From contig JABCYZ010000037.1 of the NCBI GenBank assembly GCA_013289955.1, positions 1-63,162 of the forward strand: DNA of 63,162 bases, read 5' to 3'. The translations under genes were made by a program, and so were the position numbers. Positions 8,190 to 15,978 of the stretch are shown in pieces (the stretch's first letter is position 1; each line of letters opens with the position of its first letter). The notes beneath the pieces were generated by a model. It saw only the letters and a list, made by a program, of their open reading frames with translations, was not told the origin of the DNA and searched no databases. The DNA comes from Acidobacteriota bacterium. Its GTDB lineage: Bacteria > Acidobacteriota > Terriglobia > Acidiferrales > UBA7541.

Positions 8190-10406
8190 CTAGATTTGGT
8201 AGACGCGCTCGACGCCGAAGACGCCGGATACTTTTCGAATGTTGGTGAGGATGGTTTCGAGCTGGCGCCGGTCGAGAATTTCAAGGCTGGCTTCGATGCG
8301 GGCATTCTGACGGTCGGGGCGGCTCTCGAGGCTGCGAATATTGGACCCCGCTCCGCTGATGACCGTAGTGATTTCCGCCAGAAGTCCGGCGCGGTCCTTC
8401 GCCCGGATGGAAAGCTGCACCGGGAAGGTCGCGGCGCTTTCGCCGCCCCACTCGACGGCAATGCGGCGTTCGGTCTGGTACATGAGGTTCTGCACGTTCG
8501 GGCAAGCGCGGGTGTGCACCGCGACGCCGCGGCCGCGGGTGATGTAGCCGACGATGTCGTCGCCGGGAATCGGATTGCAGCATTTTGCGCGATAGACGAG
8601 CAGATCGTCGTGGCCTTTGACGATCAGTGGAGCTTCGCCAAAGCCGAGCATGCGCTTGACGGTCTTGACAAGCGTCGGCCGGGAATCTTCCGTTTCCGCT
8701 TCCCCGGCCTTTTCCGGTTCGCCAAGCAGGCGCGTGAGAACTTGCCGCGCGGAATATTTGCCAAAACCGACGGCGGCGTAGAGATCCTCCTGTTTCGAGA
8801 GGCCGTAGTCAGCGAGCAGTTTTTCCCACTCCGCTTCGGGAATTTTCTTGAGGCCGCGGCCGAATTGCCTGGACTCCTTCTCAAGAAGCTTCTTGCCCAT
8901 GTCGGTGGCTTCTTCGCGTTCGTGCAGATTGATCCACTGGCGGATCTTGCTGCGCGCGTGCGAGGACTTGACGAAACTGAGCCAGTCCCGGCTCGGCGTG
9001 TGGCTTTTGCTGGTGAGAATTTCAACCACGTCGCCGCTGACAATCACATGGCGCAACGACACCATTTGGCCGTTCACTTTTGCGCCCACGCATTGATGAC
9101 CGACTTCGGTATGCACGGAATAGGCGAAATCCACGGGAGTGGCGCCCCGCGGCATCTCCAGAACGCGGCCTTTGGGCGTGAACGCGTAGACCTCGACGGG
9201 CGCGAGATCCACCTTGAGAGTCGAAAGAAATTCTCCAGGTTCCTGCAGCTCTTGCGACCACTCGATGAGCTGGCGCATCCAGGCGATGCGCTGATCGTCA
9301 TCGCCGGAGGCAGGTTTGCCGCCCTTGTATTTCCAGTGAGCGGCGACGCCTTCCTCCGCAATGCGGTGCATTTCCTGCGTGCGGATCTGGACCTCGAAAG
9401 GCTGGCCGCCATGGAGGACCGTGGTATGGAGAGACTGATAAAGGTTTGGCCGCGGCATGGCGATGTAATCCTTGAAGCGGCCCGGGACCGGCCGCCAAAT
9501 GTGATGCATCACGCCCAGCGCGGCGTAGCAGCTTCGCTCGGAGTCCGTGATCACGCGGACGGCGAGCAAGTCATAGACTTGCTCGAGGCTGCTCTGCTGC
9601 CGCTGGATTTTGCCGTGCAACGAATAGAGGCCTTTGACGCGCGCTTCCAGTTCCGCGGGAATGCTGCTTTCCACCAGCTTCGTGCGGATGGTGCCCTGCA
9701 CTTCTTCCAAAAACCTCTGGTAAACGGGGCTCTTCTCCGTGACTTCTTTTTGCAGCGCGAGAAAAGCCTCCGGCTCGAGAAAACGGAAGGACAGGTCCTC
9801 GAGCTCGCCGCGGATCACGCCCATCCCGAGGCGGTGAGCGATCGGCGCGTAGATGTCGAGAGTTTCGCGCGAAATGCGCTGCTGTTTTTCAGGCCCCAGA
9901 AATTCGAGCGTGCGCATGTTGTGGAGGCGGTCAGCGAGCTTGACCATCACGACGCGAACGTCATTGACCATGGCCAGGAGCATTTTGCGGACGTTCTCGG
10001 CCTGCCGGGTTTCCGGGGCGGTCATGTTAAGGCGGCTGATCTTCGTGACGCCTTCGACCAGGCGAGCCACGTCCGGCCCAAACCGCTCTTCAATGCGAGC
10101 GACAGGATATTCGGTATCTTCGATGGCATCGTGAAGAAGGGCGGCGGTGAGCGTGGTGGCATCCATGCGCATGTCGGCGAGAATGTGGGCCACTTCGAGA
10201 AGGTGCGAGATATAGGGATCGCCGGAGCTGCGGAACTGGTCGCGGTGACGCTCGGAAGCAATTTCGTAGGCGCGGCGAACCACCCAGGGGTCTTCCGAAG
10301 GCCGGTTTTTTCGAAGTTTTTCGAGGAGTTCCTCGAAGCGAGACTCCAGCAGCCGGATGGCGCGATCCCGCTGGAAGCTTAGAGGAACATTACTGGGAGA
10401 CGGCAT
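8190..10406 (-). CDS. rel: Bifunctional (p)ppGpp synthetase/hydrolase, RelA/SpoT (Rsh)
   Basis: 738 residues, the length of full Rsh proteins controlling the stringent-response alarmone. The N-terminal HD hydrolase has SGDPYISHLLEVA (His68) and LLHDAIEDT (His92-Asp93, E96D97), so the hydrolase site looks intact. The synthetase follows, with RFKDYIAMPRPNLYQSLHTT at about 310-330; the RFKD form is the charge pattern of bifunctional enzymes rather than RelA-only ones. A TGS domain (VEVYAFTPKGRVLEMPRGA) starts near 410 and an ACT domain ends the protein. TATACT lies 5 nt before the ATG without a clear Shine-Dalgarno site, so the message may be leaderless. Single gene, followed by the lipoprotein gene after 90 nt. 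Confidence 0.97.
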   Translation of the reverse strand: MPSPSNVPLSFQRDRAIRLLESRFEELLEKLRKNRPSEDPWVVRRAYEIASERHRDQFRSSGDPYISHLLEVAHILADMRMDATTLTAALLHDAIEDTEYPVARIEERFGPDVARLVEGVTKISRLNMTAPETRQAENVRKMLLAMVNDVRVVMVKLADRLHNMRTLEFLGPEKQQRISRETLDIYAPIAHRLGMGVIRGELEDLSFRFLEPEAFLALQKEVTEKSPVYQRFLEEVQGTIRTKLVESSIPAELEARVKGLYSLHGKIQRQQSSLEQVYDLLAVRVITDSERSCYAALGVMHHIWRPVPGRFKDYIAMPRPNLYQSLHTTVLHGGQPFEVQIRTQEMHRIAEEGVAAHWKYKGGKPASGDDDQRIAWMRQLIEWSQELQEPGEFLSTLKVDLAPVEVYAFTPKGRVLEMPRGATPVDFAYSVHTEVGHQCVGAKVNGQMVSLRHVIVSGDVVEILTSKSHTPSRDWLSFVKSSHARSKIRQWINLHEREEATDMGKKLLEKESRQFGRGLKKIPEAEWEKLLADYGLSKQEDLYAAVGFGKYSARQVLTRLLGEPEKAGEAETEDSRPTLVKTVKRMLGFGEAPLIVKGHDDLLVYRAKCCNPIPGDDIVGYITRGRGVAVHTRACPNVQNLMYQTERRIAVEWGGESAATFPVQLSIRAKDRAGLLAEITTVISGAGSNIRSLESRPDRQNARIEASLEILDRRQLETILTNIRKVSGVFGVERVYQI

Positions 10407-10411
10407 GTTCC

Positions 10412-10417
10412 AGTATA
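10412..10417 (-). promoter_or_regulatory. -10 hexamer TATACT directly before rel
   Basis: Minus-strand TATACT ends 5 nt before the rel ATG (10404-10406). Transcription would start at the initiation codon. The bases between (GGAAC) do not form a usefully spaced ribosome site. No clear -35 element. Confidence 0.5.
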
Positions 10418-10459
10418 CGCCCGAAAGGGGAACGGGCGCGAGAGGGAGCCGGCGGGGTG

Positions 10460-10490
10460 AAAAAAGATAGGACGCCCCGGCGGGCGTCCT
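10460..10490 (-). terminator. Intrinsic terminator after the TPR lipoprotein gene
   Basis: AGGACGCCC and GGGCGTCCT pair over nine bases with a 4-base loop (10469-10490). Read on the minus strand the hairpin is followed by ATCTTTTTTC. It lies 44 nt past the TPR gene stop and closes the tonB-exbB-exbD locus. Confidence 0.9.
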
Positions 10491-10534
10491 GTCGCTAGAA
10501 AATCGATTTACTACAGCTGATTCAGCGAACTTGC

Positions 10535-11389
10535 TCAGGGAGTTTGTTGCTGCTGATCCAGGCGCTTCTGCTTGATCTCCTTGATCTTGTCGAGCAGGTC
10601 GTCGGCTTGCTTCTGCAGCGAAGCGCGCTCATCCGCGCTTTCCACCATGTCCGCCTTGCGGCGATAGAGGAGGCTGAGGTAGGCCATCGCGTCGTCGTAG
10701 TCCGGCTTCAGCGAGATGGCCTTCTGCAGGTCGGCGATGCCCTCATCCACCAGTGGACCGTCCTTGGTGGCGTAATCCGTGCGAACGGCCGTAGGCATCG
10801 GCTGGTCGTCATGCACCTGCTTCTTGATATTGTTCTTGTTGTATTCAAGACGCATGGCTGCGTTCGCGCGCCAGGCGAGCGTCCAGTCAATCACACCGAT
10901 CCAGTAGTAGGGCTCCGGATCATCTGGTTTGATCTGAATGTGGCGCTGATGGTAGGTCTTCGATTCCTCGAAGCCTTTCTCGTCGACCGGCGGCGTCCCC
11001 GCCATCTGGAAGAGCAAGGAGCCGATGCCGTCAATGGCGGTCAGATTGTTGGCGTCGATTTCCAGGATGTCTTTGAATTCCTTGATAGCTTGTTCGCCGC
11101 GGGCTTTGTTTTCCGCGGAAGGGGCGCCCGGAATATACAGGCTCGCGTAAGCCGTTGCCAAATAGACGCGAGCCATCATCAAACTGGGATCGAGTTCCGT
11201 AGCGCGCTTGAAGTCCTCGATGGCCGCGTCCGACTGGCCGGCCTTGAACGCGTTCACACCTTTGTTCAGGAGGTCGCGGGCCTTGAGCTTATTGCAGCCC
11301 GAAACGCCGACGGTGAGGATCAACAGCGCTGCCAGAGAAGCTGTCCGGCGAGCATTACGAACTGAAGCATAAGTCATCGAAGCATCCAT
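10535..11389 (-). CDS. TPR-containing lipoprotein at the end of the Ton locus
   Basis: 284 residues with a lipoprotein signal peptide (hydrophobic LAALLILTVGVSGC, lipid-attachment Cys32). The mature protein carries TPR-type helices: LLNKGVNAFKAGQSDAAIED with FKRATELDPS, a central pair ending HIQIKPDDPEPYYWIGV, and a C-terminal unit ADLQKAISLKPDYDDAMAYLS, then a charged coiled-coil tail (LLDKIKEIKQKRLDQQQQ). Such proteins are usually periplasmic scaffolds. It follows the third exbD gene by 47 nt and is last before the terminator, so it may assist the Ton motor or an outer-membrane partner. Start ATG 11389 or ATG 11377; both give a valid signal. Confidence 0.8.
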   Translation of the reverse strand: MDASMTYASVRNARRTASLAALLILTVGVSGCNKLKARDLLNKGVNAFKAGQSDAAIEDFKRATELDPSLMMARVYLATAYASLYIPGAPSAENKARGEQAIKEFKDILEIDANNLTAIDGIGSLLFQMAGTPPVDEKGFEESKTYHQRHIQIKPDDPEPYYWIGVIDWTLAWRANAAMRLEYNKNNIKKQVHDDQPMPTAVRTDYATKDGPLVDEGIADLQKAISLKPDYDDAMAYLSLLYRRKADMVESADERASLQKQADDLLDKIKEIKQKRLDQQQQTP

Positions 11390-11436
11390 CCCTGCTTGGA
11401 TTCAGATCCGCCCTGCGAGGGGCCAATCTACACTAT

Positions 11437-11856
11437 TTAGCGCGCGTTTTCGAGTTCCGGCGTCATCAGGCCCACCGTCGTGATTCCCGAGCCGCGCATC
11501 AGATCGATGGCCCGGGCGACGACACCAAACTCGAGGACGCTGTCTCCACGGACAAAAGCTACGCGACTTGCCCGCATCTGGAAAATCTGTTCAAGCCGGC
11601 CCTGGAGATCCTGCCACTCGACCGGATCCTGGTTGATCGACAGCGTACCGTCCCCAGAAACTTCGACGACAATGACACCCGGCGTTGTCCTGGACCCGGT
11701 TTTCGTCTGCTGCGGCAAATCCGCAGAGAGACCATACTGCATCTGCGGACAAACCACCATGAAGATGATCAAAAGCACCAGCAGAATATCGATCAGCGGA
11801 ACAACGTTCATTTCCGAGACCGGACCGAGCTTTCGACCGCCCAGCGAAATTCCCAT
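11437..11856 (-). CDS. exbD: ExbD/TolR family proton-channel subunit (third paralogue)
   Basis: 139 residues with the one-TM ExbD layout: short cytoplasmic start, PLIDILLVLLIIFMVV with the essential membrane Asp23, then a periplasmic domain ending in a helix (VVARAIDLMRGSGITTVGLMT). With ExbB it converts proton flow into movement of TonB. Ribosome site GAGGTG lies 4-5 nt before the ATG. It is 97 nt downstream of the second exbD gene. Compared with the others, its periplasmic part is shortest. Confidence 0.92.
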   Translation of the reverse strand: MGISLGGRKLGPVSEMNVVPLIDILLVLLIIFMVVCPQMQYGLSADLPQQTKTGSRTTPGVIVVEVSGDGTLSINQDPVEWQDLQGRLEQIFQMRASRVAFVRGDSVLEFGVVARAIDLMRGSGITTVGLMTPELENAR

Positions 11857-11953
11857 GAGTCACCTCGCACAAACCAGATTGCCCCGCGAGGAGGACTCCC
11901 ACACCCTGCCCGGGCCGAGACGCGGCCCCCGTGAAAAAGGAAATTCTTGCTGC

Positions 11954-12382
11954 TTACTGCCCGGCCTCGAGCTTGGCCGTGATCAAGCCGACTCTGTCGA
12001 TGCCGGCGCCGCGCATGATATCAATGGCGCGCGCCACTTCCGCGAACAGTACATCGTTGTCGCCTTTGACGAAAGCGATTTTCTCGGCGCGCTCCTTGAA
12101 GATCGTTTCAAGACGCGGGCCGAGGCCGTCCCAGGTGGTGTCTTCGTTGTTGATCTTCAGCTTGTTGTTCACGAGCACCTGCACCACGACGGTCTTGTTC
12201 TCGAGCTCAACATCCTGCTTCTGGTTCGGATTGGGCTGAGGCACAAGCGCATCGAGCCCGTGAGGCGTGAGCGGAGTGATGACCATGAAAATGATGAGCA
12301 GCACAAGCAAAATGTCGATCAGCGGAACGACGTTCATCTCCGCCATCGAACCGCCCTTATTATCTCCAACAGACATTCCCAT
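11954..12382 (-). CDS. exbD: ExbD/TolR family proton-channel subunit (second paralogue)
   Basis: 142 residues starting at the ATG 12380-12382, chosen because AGGAG lies 7 nt upstream; the open frame reaches further back to 12472 but that stretch is not ExbD-like. SMAEMNVVPLIDILLVLLII carries the conserved Asp23. The periplasmic domain has an Asn/Gln-rich stretch (PNPNQKQDVELENK) before the usual beta-alpha fold ending RAIDIMRGAGIDRVGLIT. Nearly the same N-terminal 30 residues as the third paralogue, indicating a fairly recent duplication of these two. Confidence 0.92.
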   Translation of the reverse strand: MGMSVGDNKGGSMAEMNVVPLIDILLVLLIIFMVITPLTPHGLDALVPQPNPNQKQDVELENKTVVVQVLVNNKLKINNEDTTWDGLGPRLETIFKERAEKIAFVKGDNDVLFAEVARAIDIMRGAGIDRVGLITAKLEAGQ

Positions 12383-12523
12383 TGAGAATCTCCTGTCAGC
12401 CTGCAATTCGAGAGCTTGCAGGCCATCCAGCCTCGCCAGGTGGGATCCGGCGAGGCCATTTTGACTCAGCAAACGAATGGTGCCAGTGCTACACGTCCCA
12501 GCCGAACGAACTCCGCGCGGGCT

Positions 12524-12991
12524 TCAATCAGCCGAAGGAGCGGAACCGTTGGGTGGCGGAGGCGGTGTACGACGTTCTTGTTGATTCTGCTCGGTCAGCA
12601 GGCCCAGCTGGTCAACGCCGGCGGAGCGGATTTCGTCCACCACGGCAACCACATCGCCATACTTGGCGCGAGCATCGCTCTTCACGTAGACAGTTTTATC
12701 GAGCCGGGCGGACAGCATATCCTTGATCTGCCCGGTGATGTCATCCTTGGTGATCTTCGTATTCTTCAGATAGATCGTCCCGTCTCGAGTAACCGCCACA
12801 ATAATCGCGTCATCCTTGTCGGCGTCCTGCATTTCGTGCGCGTTGTTGACCCTGGCCATATCCACCGGCAGGCTCTTCTGTAACATCGGTGTAACGACCA
12901 TGAAGATGATCAGCAGCACGAGCATGATGTCGGCCATGGGAATGACGTTTGGCGCCGCCATCTGCGCCCCGACTTTTGGTTTGTAGCCCAT
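12524..12991 (-). CDS. exbD: ExbD/TolR family proton-channel subunit (first paralogue, divergent)
   Basis: 155 residues. It keeps the membrane Asp21 in PNVIPMADIMLVLLIIFMVV but has a different leader and a C-terminal tail RRTPPPPPNGSAPSAD that the others lack. The periplasmic domain contains ATVxVDG-like strands (IIVAVTRDGTIYLKN) and VVAVVDEIRSAGVDQLGLL. It starts 9 nt after the exbB stop, so it is probably the main ExbB partner. Confidence 0.92.
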   Translation of the reverse strand: MGYKPKVGAQMAAPNVIPMADIMLVLLIIFMVVTPMLQKSLPVDMARVNNAHEMQDADKDDAIIVAVTRDGTIYLKNTKITKDDITGQIKDMLSARLDKTVYVKSDARAKYGDVVAVVDEIRSAGVDQLGLLTEQNQQERRTPPPPPNGSAPSAD

Positions 12992-13000
12992 TGGTTTACC

Positions 13001-13723
13001 TTATTTCTTCGCGCCGCGACGCAAAATGAAATAGTTGATCAACTCCATGGAAGAGTTGTCCATTTCGACGTCGAAAGCCTCGACTTTGTTCGTGAAGTAG
13101 TTGTAGGCCCACACGGCGGGCACAGCTACGAGAAGACCGAGAGCCGTGGTCACGAGGGCTTCCGCGATACCGCCGGCGACCGCCGAGAGGCCGGTCGCTT
13201 TGCTGGTCTCGATGCCTTTGAAGGCGTTCAAGATGCCGACCACCGTGCCGAACAGTCCGACGAAGGGAGCCGTCGAGCCGATGGTGGCCAGCGCCGAAAG
13301 GCCGCGCTTCATTTCCGCGTGAACGATGGCGACGGAGCGCTCGAGACCGCGCTTGGCCGCTTCAATCACGTCGGCGTCAGTAACTTGCTGCGAAGCGGAT
13401 TGAAACTCGGAAAGGCCGGTCGCCACAACCTTGGCGATATGGCTCTTCTTGTTCCGCTCAGCGATGGCGATCGCTTCATCCAGTTTGCCTTCCTTCAGAG
13501 CGCCGGCAACCTGCTGCACGAAAACGCGGGACTGCTTGCGAGCCGCGCTGTACATCAGGGCGCGGTCAATCATCACGCCGAAGGAATAGATGGAAAGAAT
13601 GAAGAGAATCGCAACGACGATCCTCGGAAGAGTGCTCATGGAAGACCACATGCTCCGTAGATCCCAGGAAGTAGCCTGGGATTGCAAGAACAGGGCCGCG
13701 TTCACAAACAGGGTCGCTACCAT
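13001..13723 (-). CDS. exbB: MotA/TolQ/ExbB proton-channel protein
   Basis: 240 residues with the three-helix ExbB plan: an N-terminal helix around RIVVAILFILSIYSFGVMIDRAL, a cytoplasmic helical loop, and two helices covering STAPFVGLFGTVVGILNAF and GIAEALVTTALGLLVAVPAVWAYN. The motif GLFGTVVGI and the TTALGLLVA stretch are family hallmarks. AAGGAG lies 8 nt before the ATG. It sits between tonB and the first exbD. Confidence 0.95.
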   Translation of the reverse strand: MVATLFVNAALFLQSQATSWDLRSMWSSMSTLPRIVVAILFILSIYSFGVMIDRALMYSAARKQSRVFVQQVAGALKEGKLDEAIAIAERNKKSHIAKVVATGLSEFQSASQQVTDADVIEAAKRGLERSVAIVHAEMKRGLSALATIGSTAPFVGLFGTVVGILNAFKGIETSKATGLSAVAGGIAEALVTTALGLLVAVPAVWAYNYFTNKVEAFDVEMDNSSMELINYFILRRGAKK

Positions 13724-13838
13724 TCGTTTTGCTCCTTAGTTCTGATGGTCCCCGGGTCTCCCGGGGCCAACGCGAAAGTTTGCCAAGCTTTGCCGCCCGG
13801 ACCAGCGCGCCTGTCCCACGACCGGCACGCCAGACCGC

Positions 13839-14567
13839 TTACTGGTTCAGAGAGAAAATCACGTCGATGGTGGTGTCGACTTCGACCGGCTCGCCATTGA
13901 GGAGCGTCGGCCGATAGCGCCACTGCTTCACCGCATCGAGCGCGGATTGTACCAGCAGTGGATGCCCGTTGATGACTTCAAGTTGCTGCACCGAGCCATC
14001 CTTGCCGATAATCGCGTGCAGGCGCACCGTGCCCGAGATGCGCGTCTGGCGAGCCAGCGGCGGATACATCGGCTGGACTCTGTTGATGATCATGGCAGCC
14101 TGCACCTGGCCGCCCTGCTTGATGCGCGTCTGCGTCGGCTTCGGCGGTGGCGGAGCTCCGCCCATTCCACCGATGACGCCGCCAATCACGCCGCCCATCG
14201 AACCGCCAGGCACGCCGCCCGGAACGCCGCCTTGAACGCCGGCATCCATATCGGGCGCGTCTTCCTTAATAATCTTTACATCCTTCGGAATGGCCTTCGG
14301 CTGCACGAGTTTGCCGGCATCCATCAAATGGACTTGCGGCTTCACGTGAACGACCGCCGCGGGGGGCGGCGGTGGAGGCGGAGGAGGCGGTGGCGGCGGA
14401 GCGGTAAGCATGGTCGCCATCATCGTCTTCGGCAGCGCTTCTGTGTAGATCAGCGGAATGAGGATCAGGATGCCCACGAGAACGGCTTGCACCACCATGG
14501 AGAGAACGACCGTCCACGGCTTGTTCGTTCGCTTGGTCTCGCCTGAAAGCACCATATCTTCAAACAT
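13839..14567 (-). CDS. tonB: TonB energy transducer
   Basis: 242 residues. A single inner-membrane helix (about 22-42) is followed by a run of 13 prolines (57-69), a Gly-rich linker (GGVPGGVPGGSMGGVIGG, about 113-137) and a TonB C-terminal domain from about 155 (VQPMYPPLARQTRISGTVRL, GKDGSVQQLEVINGHPLLVQ, ending in IDVIFSLNQ). It transmits ExbBD energy to outer-membrane receptors. The spacer is short and Gly-rich rather than the usual Glu-Pro/Lys-Pro type. It begins 5 nt after the secF stop with its own GGAGG site, so it is co-transcribed with the Sec genes. Confidence 0.94.
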   Translation of the reverse strand: MFEDMVLSGETKRTNKPWTVVLSMVVQAVLVGILILIPLIYTEALPKTMMATMLTAPPPPPPPPPPPPPAAVVHVKPQVHLMDAGKLVQPKAIPKDVKIIKEDAPDMDAGVQGGVPGGVPGGSMGGVIGGVIGGMGGAPPPPKPTQTRIKQGGQVQAAMIINRVQPMYPPLARQTRISGTVRLHAIIGKDGSVQQLEVINGHPLLVQSALDAVKQWRYRPTLLNGEPVEVDTTIDVIFSLNQ

Positions 14568-14572
14568 AAAAC

Positions 14573-15829
14573 CTACCTCCTCCCCGAAGGAGCCAGACGC
14601 CCTGCGACGCCCTCGCTTCCGCGGGTTTTGTTTCCGGCTGCGGGTCCGGTGCCAACTGCGACGCCCCGTTGGCCGCGCCAGCGATTCCAGGCGACCACGA
14701 GCGGTGCAGCAATACCAAAACTGGAGTACGTTCCTACCACAATCCCCACCACCAGAGCAAAGGAGAATGCACGAAGCACCTGGCCGCCCATCAGGAACAG
14801 AACGAGCACGGTAAGGAATGTCAATCCACTAGTTAGTATCGTCCGGGAAAGCGTCTGGTTGATGGACTTGTTGACGACGTCCGGAAAGGGCTCACGGCGC
14901 AGCAAACGATTGTTCTCCCGGATGCGGTCGAAGATGACGATGGTGTCGTTCATCGAATAGCCAACCAGTGTGAGAAGCGCCGCGATAACCGTCAGCGAAA
15001 TCTCGAAATGCAACAGCGAGAAAAAGCCCAGCGTAATCAAAACGTCGTGAAACACGGCAAGAACCGCGGCTGCCCCGTAGACCCACTCGAATCGAAAGGC
15101 AATATATAACAGCATGCCCCCTAAAGCATAGAGGGTAACCACGATGGCCTGGCGGCGCAGCTCGCCGCCCACTTTGGGGCCCACGACCTCGGCGCCGCCC
15201 ATCGCGAAGGCGCCCAGCGCATAGTTGTTTTTCAACGACGAAAGAACGGCCGGAGTCACTCCATCCACTCTTGAAAGATCATCGAAGTTCGTCAGCACGC
15301 CTTGGCTCGCCGTATCGCGATAGGCCAGAATTTTTCTTGCCAGCTGTTGATAGCGGTCGCCGGCATTCGTCGACAGCAGCAGAGGATCGTTTTTCGTCAG
15401 GGTAGCGGTCAACGTGGCGGGCGTAGCGGCGTTCAAATCGGGCTTCGAAGAGTCGGCGGCCCCGTAGATCTTATTCAGCGCGTCGATCACCTGGACCTTG
15501 CTGGCGTCCCCGGCCTCGTCGCCCTGATTCTTCTGTTCCACGAAGATCAGCACTTCGTTCGAGTGCGGGCTGGCGATGTCGCTTACGGATTGGATTTCCG
15601 CGTTCGAGAGGCCCTGCGCCGTCAGGCCTGCGCGAAGCTTGTCAATATTGGGAGGCTGCGCAAAGCGCACATCCACATTGGTGCCGCCTTTGAAATCGAT
15701 GCTGTAGCGAAGGCCGCCATGCAGAAAAACGGAAGTCCAGCCGGCAAGGAGCAGTATGCCGCTTAGGGCATAGAAATACTTGGCTTTGCCCATCCAGTCG
15801 ATGTTGGGCTCTTTGAATAGCTCGATCAT
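14573..15829 (-). CDS. secF: SecF protein-export membrane protein with helix-hairpin-helix-like insertion
   Basis: 418 residues, about 100 more than a typical SecF. SecDF uses the proton gradient to pull proteins across after SecA/YEG translocation. The N-terminal helix, FKGGTNVDV strand, and the five C-terminal helices with VFHDVLITLG, GYSMNDTIVIFDRIREN and LTSGLTFLTVLVLF are standard. Residues about 130-202, inside the periplasmic domain, are extra and resemble a ComEA-type double hairpin: LNAATPATLTATL, ARKILAYRDTASQGVLTNFD, then DLSRVDGVTPAVLSSLKN. The C-terminal tail is Gly/Arg-rich. The gene follows secD after 150 nt and is followed closely by tonB. Confidence 0.95.
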   Translation of the reverse strand: MIELFKEPNIDWMGKAKYFYALSGILLLAGWTSVFLHGGLRYSIDFKGGTNVDVRFAQPPNIDKLRAGLTAQGLSNAEIQSVSDIASPHSNEVLIFVEQKNQGDEAGDASKVQVIDALNKIYGAADSSKPDLNAATPATLTATLTKNDPLLLSTNAGDRYQQLARKILAYRDTASQGVLTNFDDLSRVDGVTPAVLSSLKNNYALGAFAMGGAEVVGPKVGGELRRQAIVVTLYALGGMLLYIAFRFEWVYGAAAVLAVFHDVLITLGFFSLLHFEISLTVIAALLTLVGYSMNDTIVIFDRIRENNRLLRREPFPDVVNKSINQTLSRTILTSGLTFLTVLVLFLMGGQVLRAFSFALVVGIVVGTYSSFGIAAPLVVAWNRWRGQRGVAVGTGPAAGNKTRGSEGVAGRLAPSGRR

Positions 15830-15978
15830 GCGGCTTTTTACTTCCCTTCTTTAGACTCCAATGTCAGTGGATAAGTTCCCGCCGCTTCTCCCTCTACCCT
15901 AGGGCTAGTTGGAGAAGATTGCTATGACCCTCTCGTTTCCGGCGAAAGAACCCTTTGCACTATACGTCCTAGTACAGC

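Noticed and set aside
8037..10382. 781-residue plus-strand open frame opposite rel
   Set aside because: Antisense shadow of a certain gene in high-GC DNA; low-complexity, no domain.
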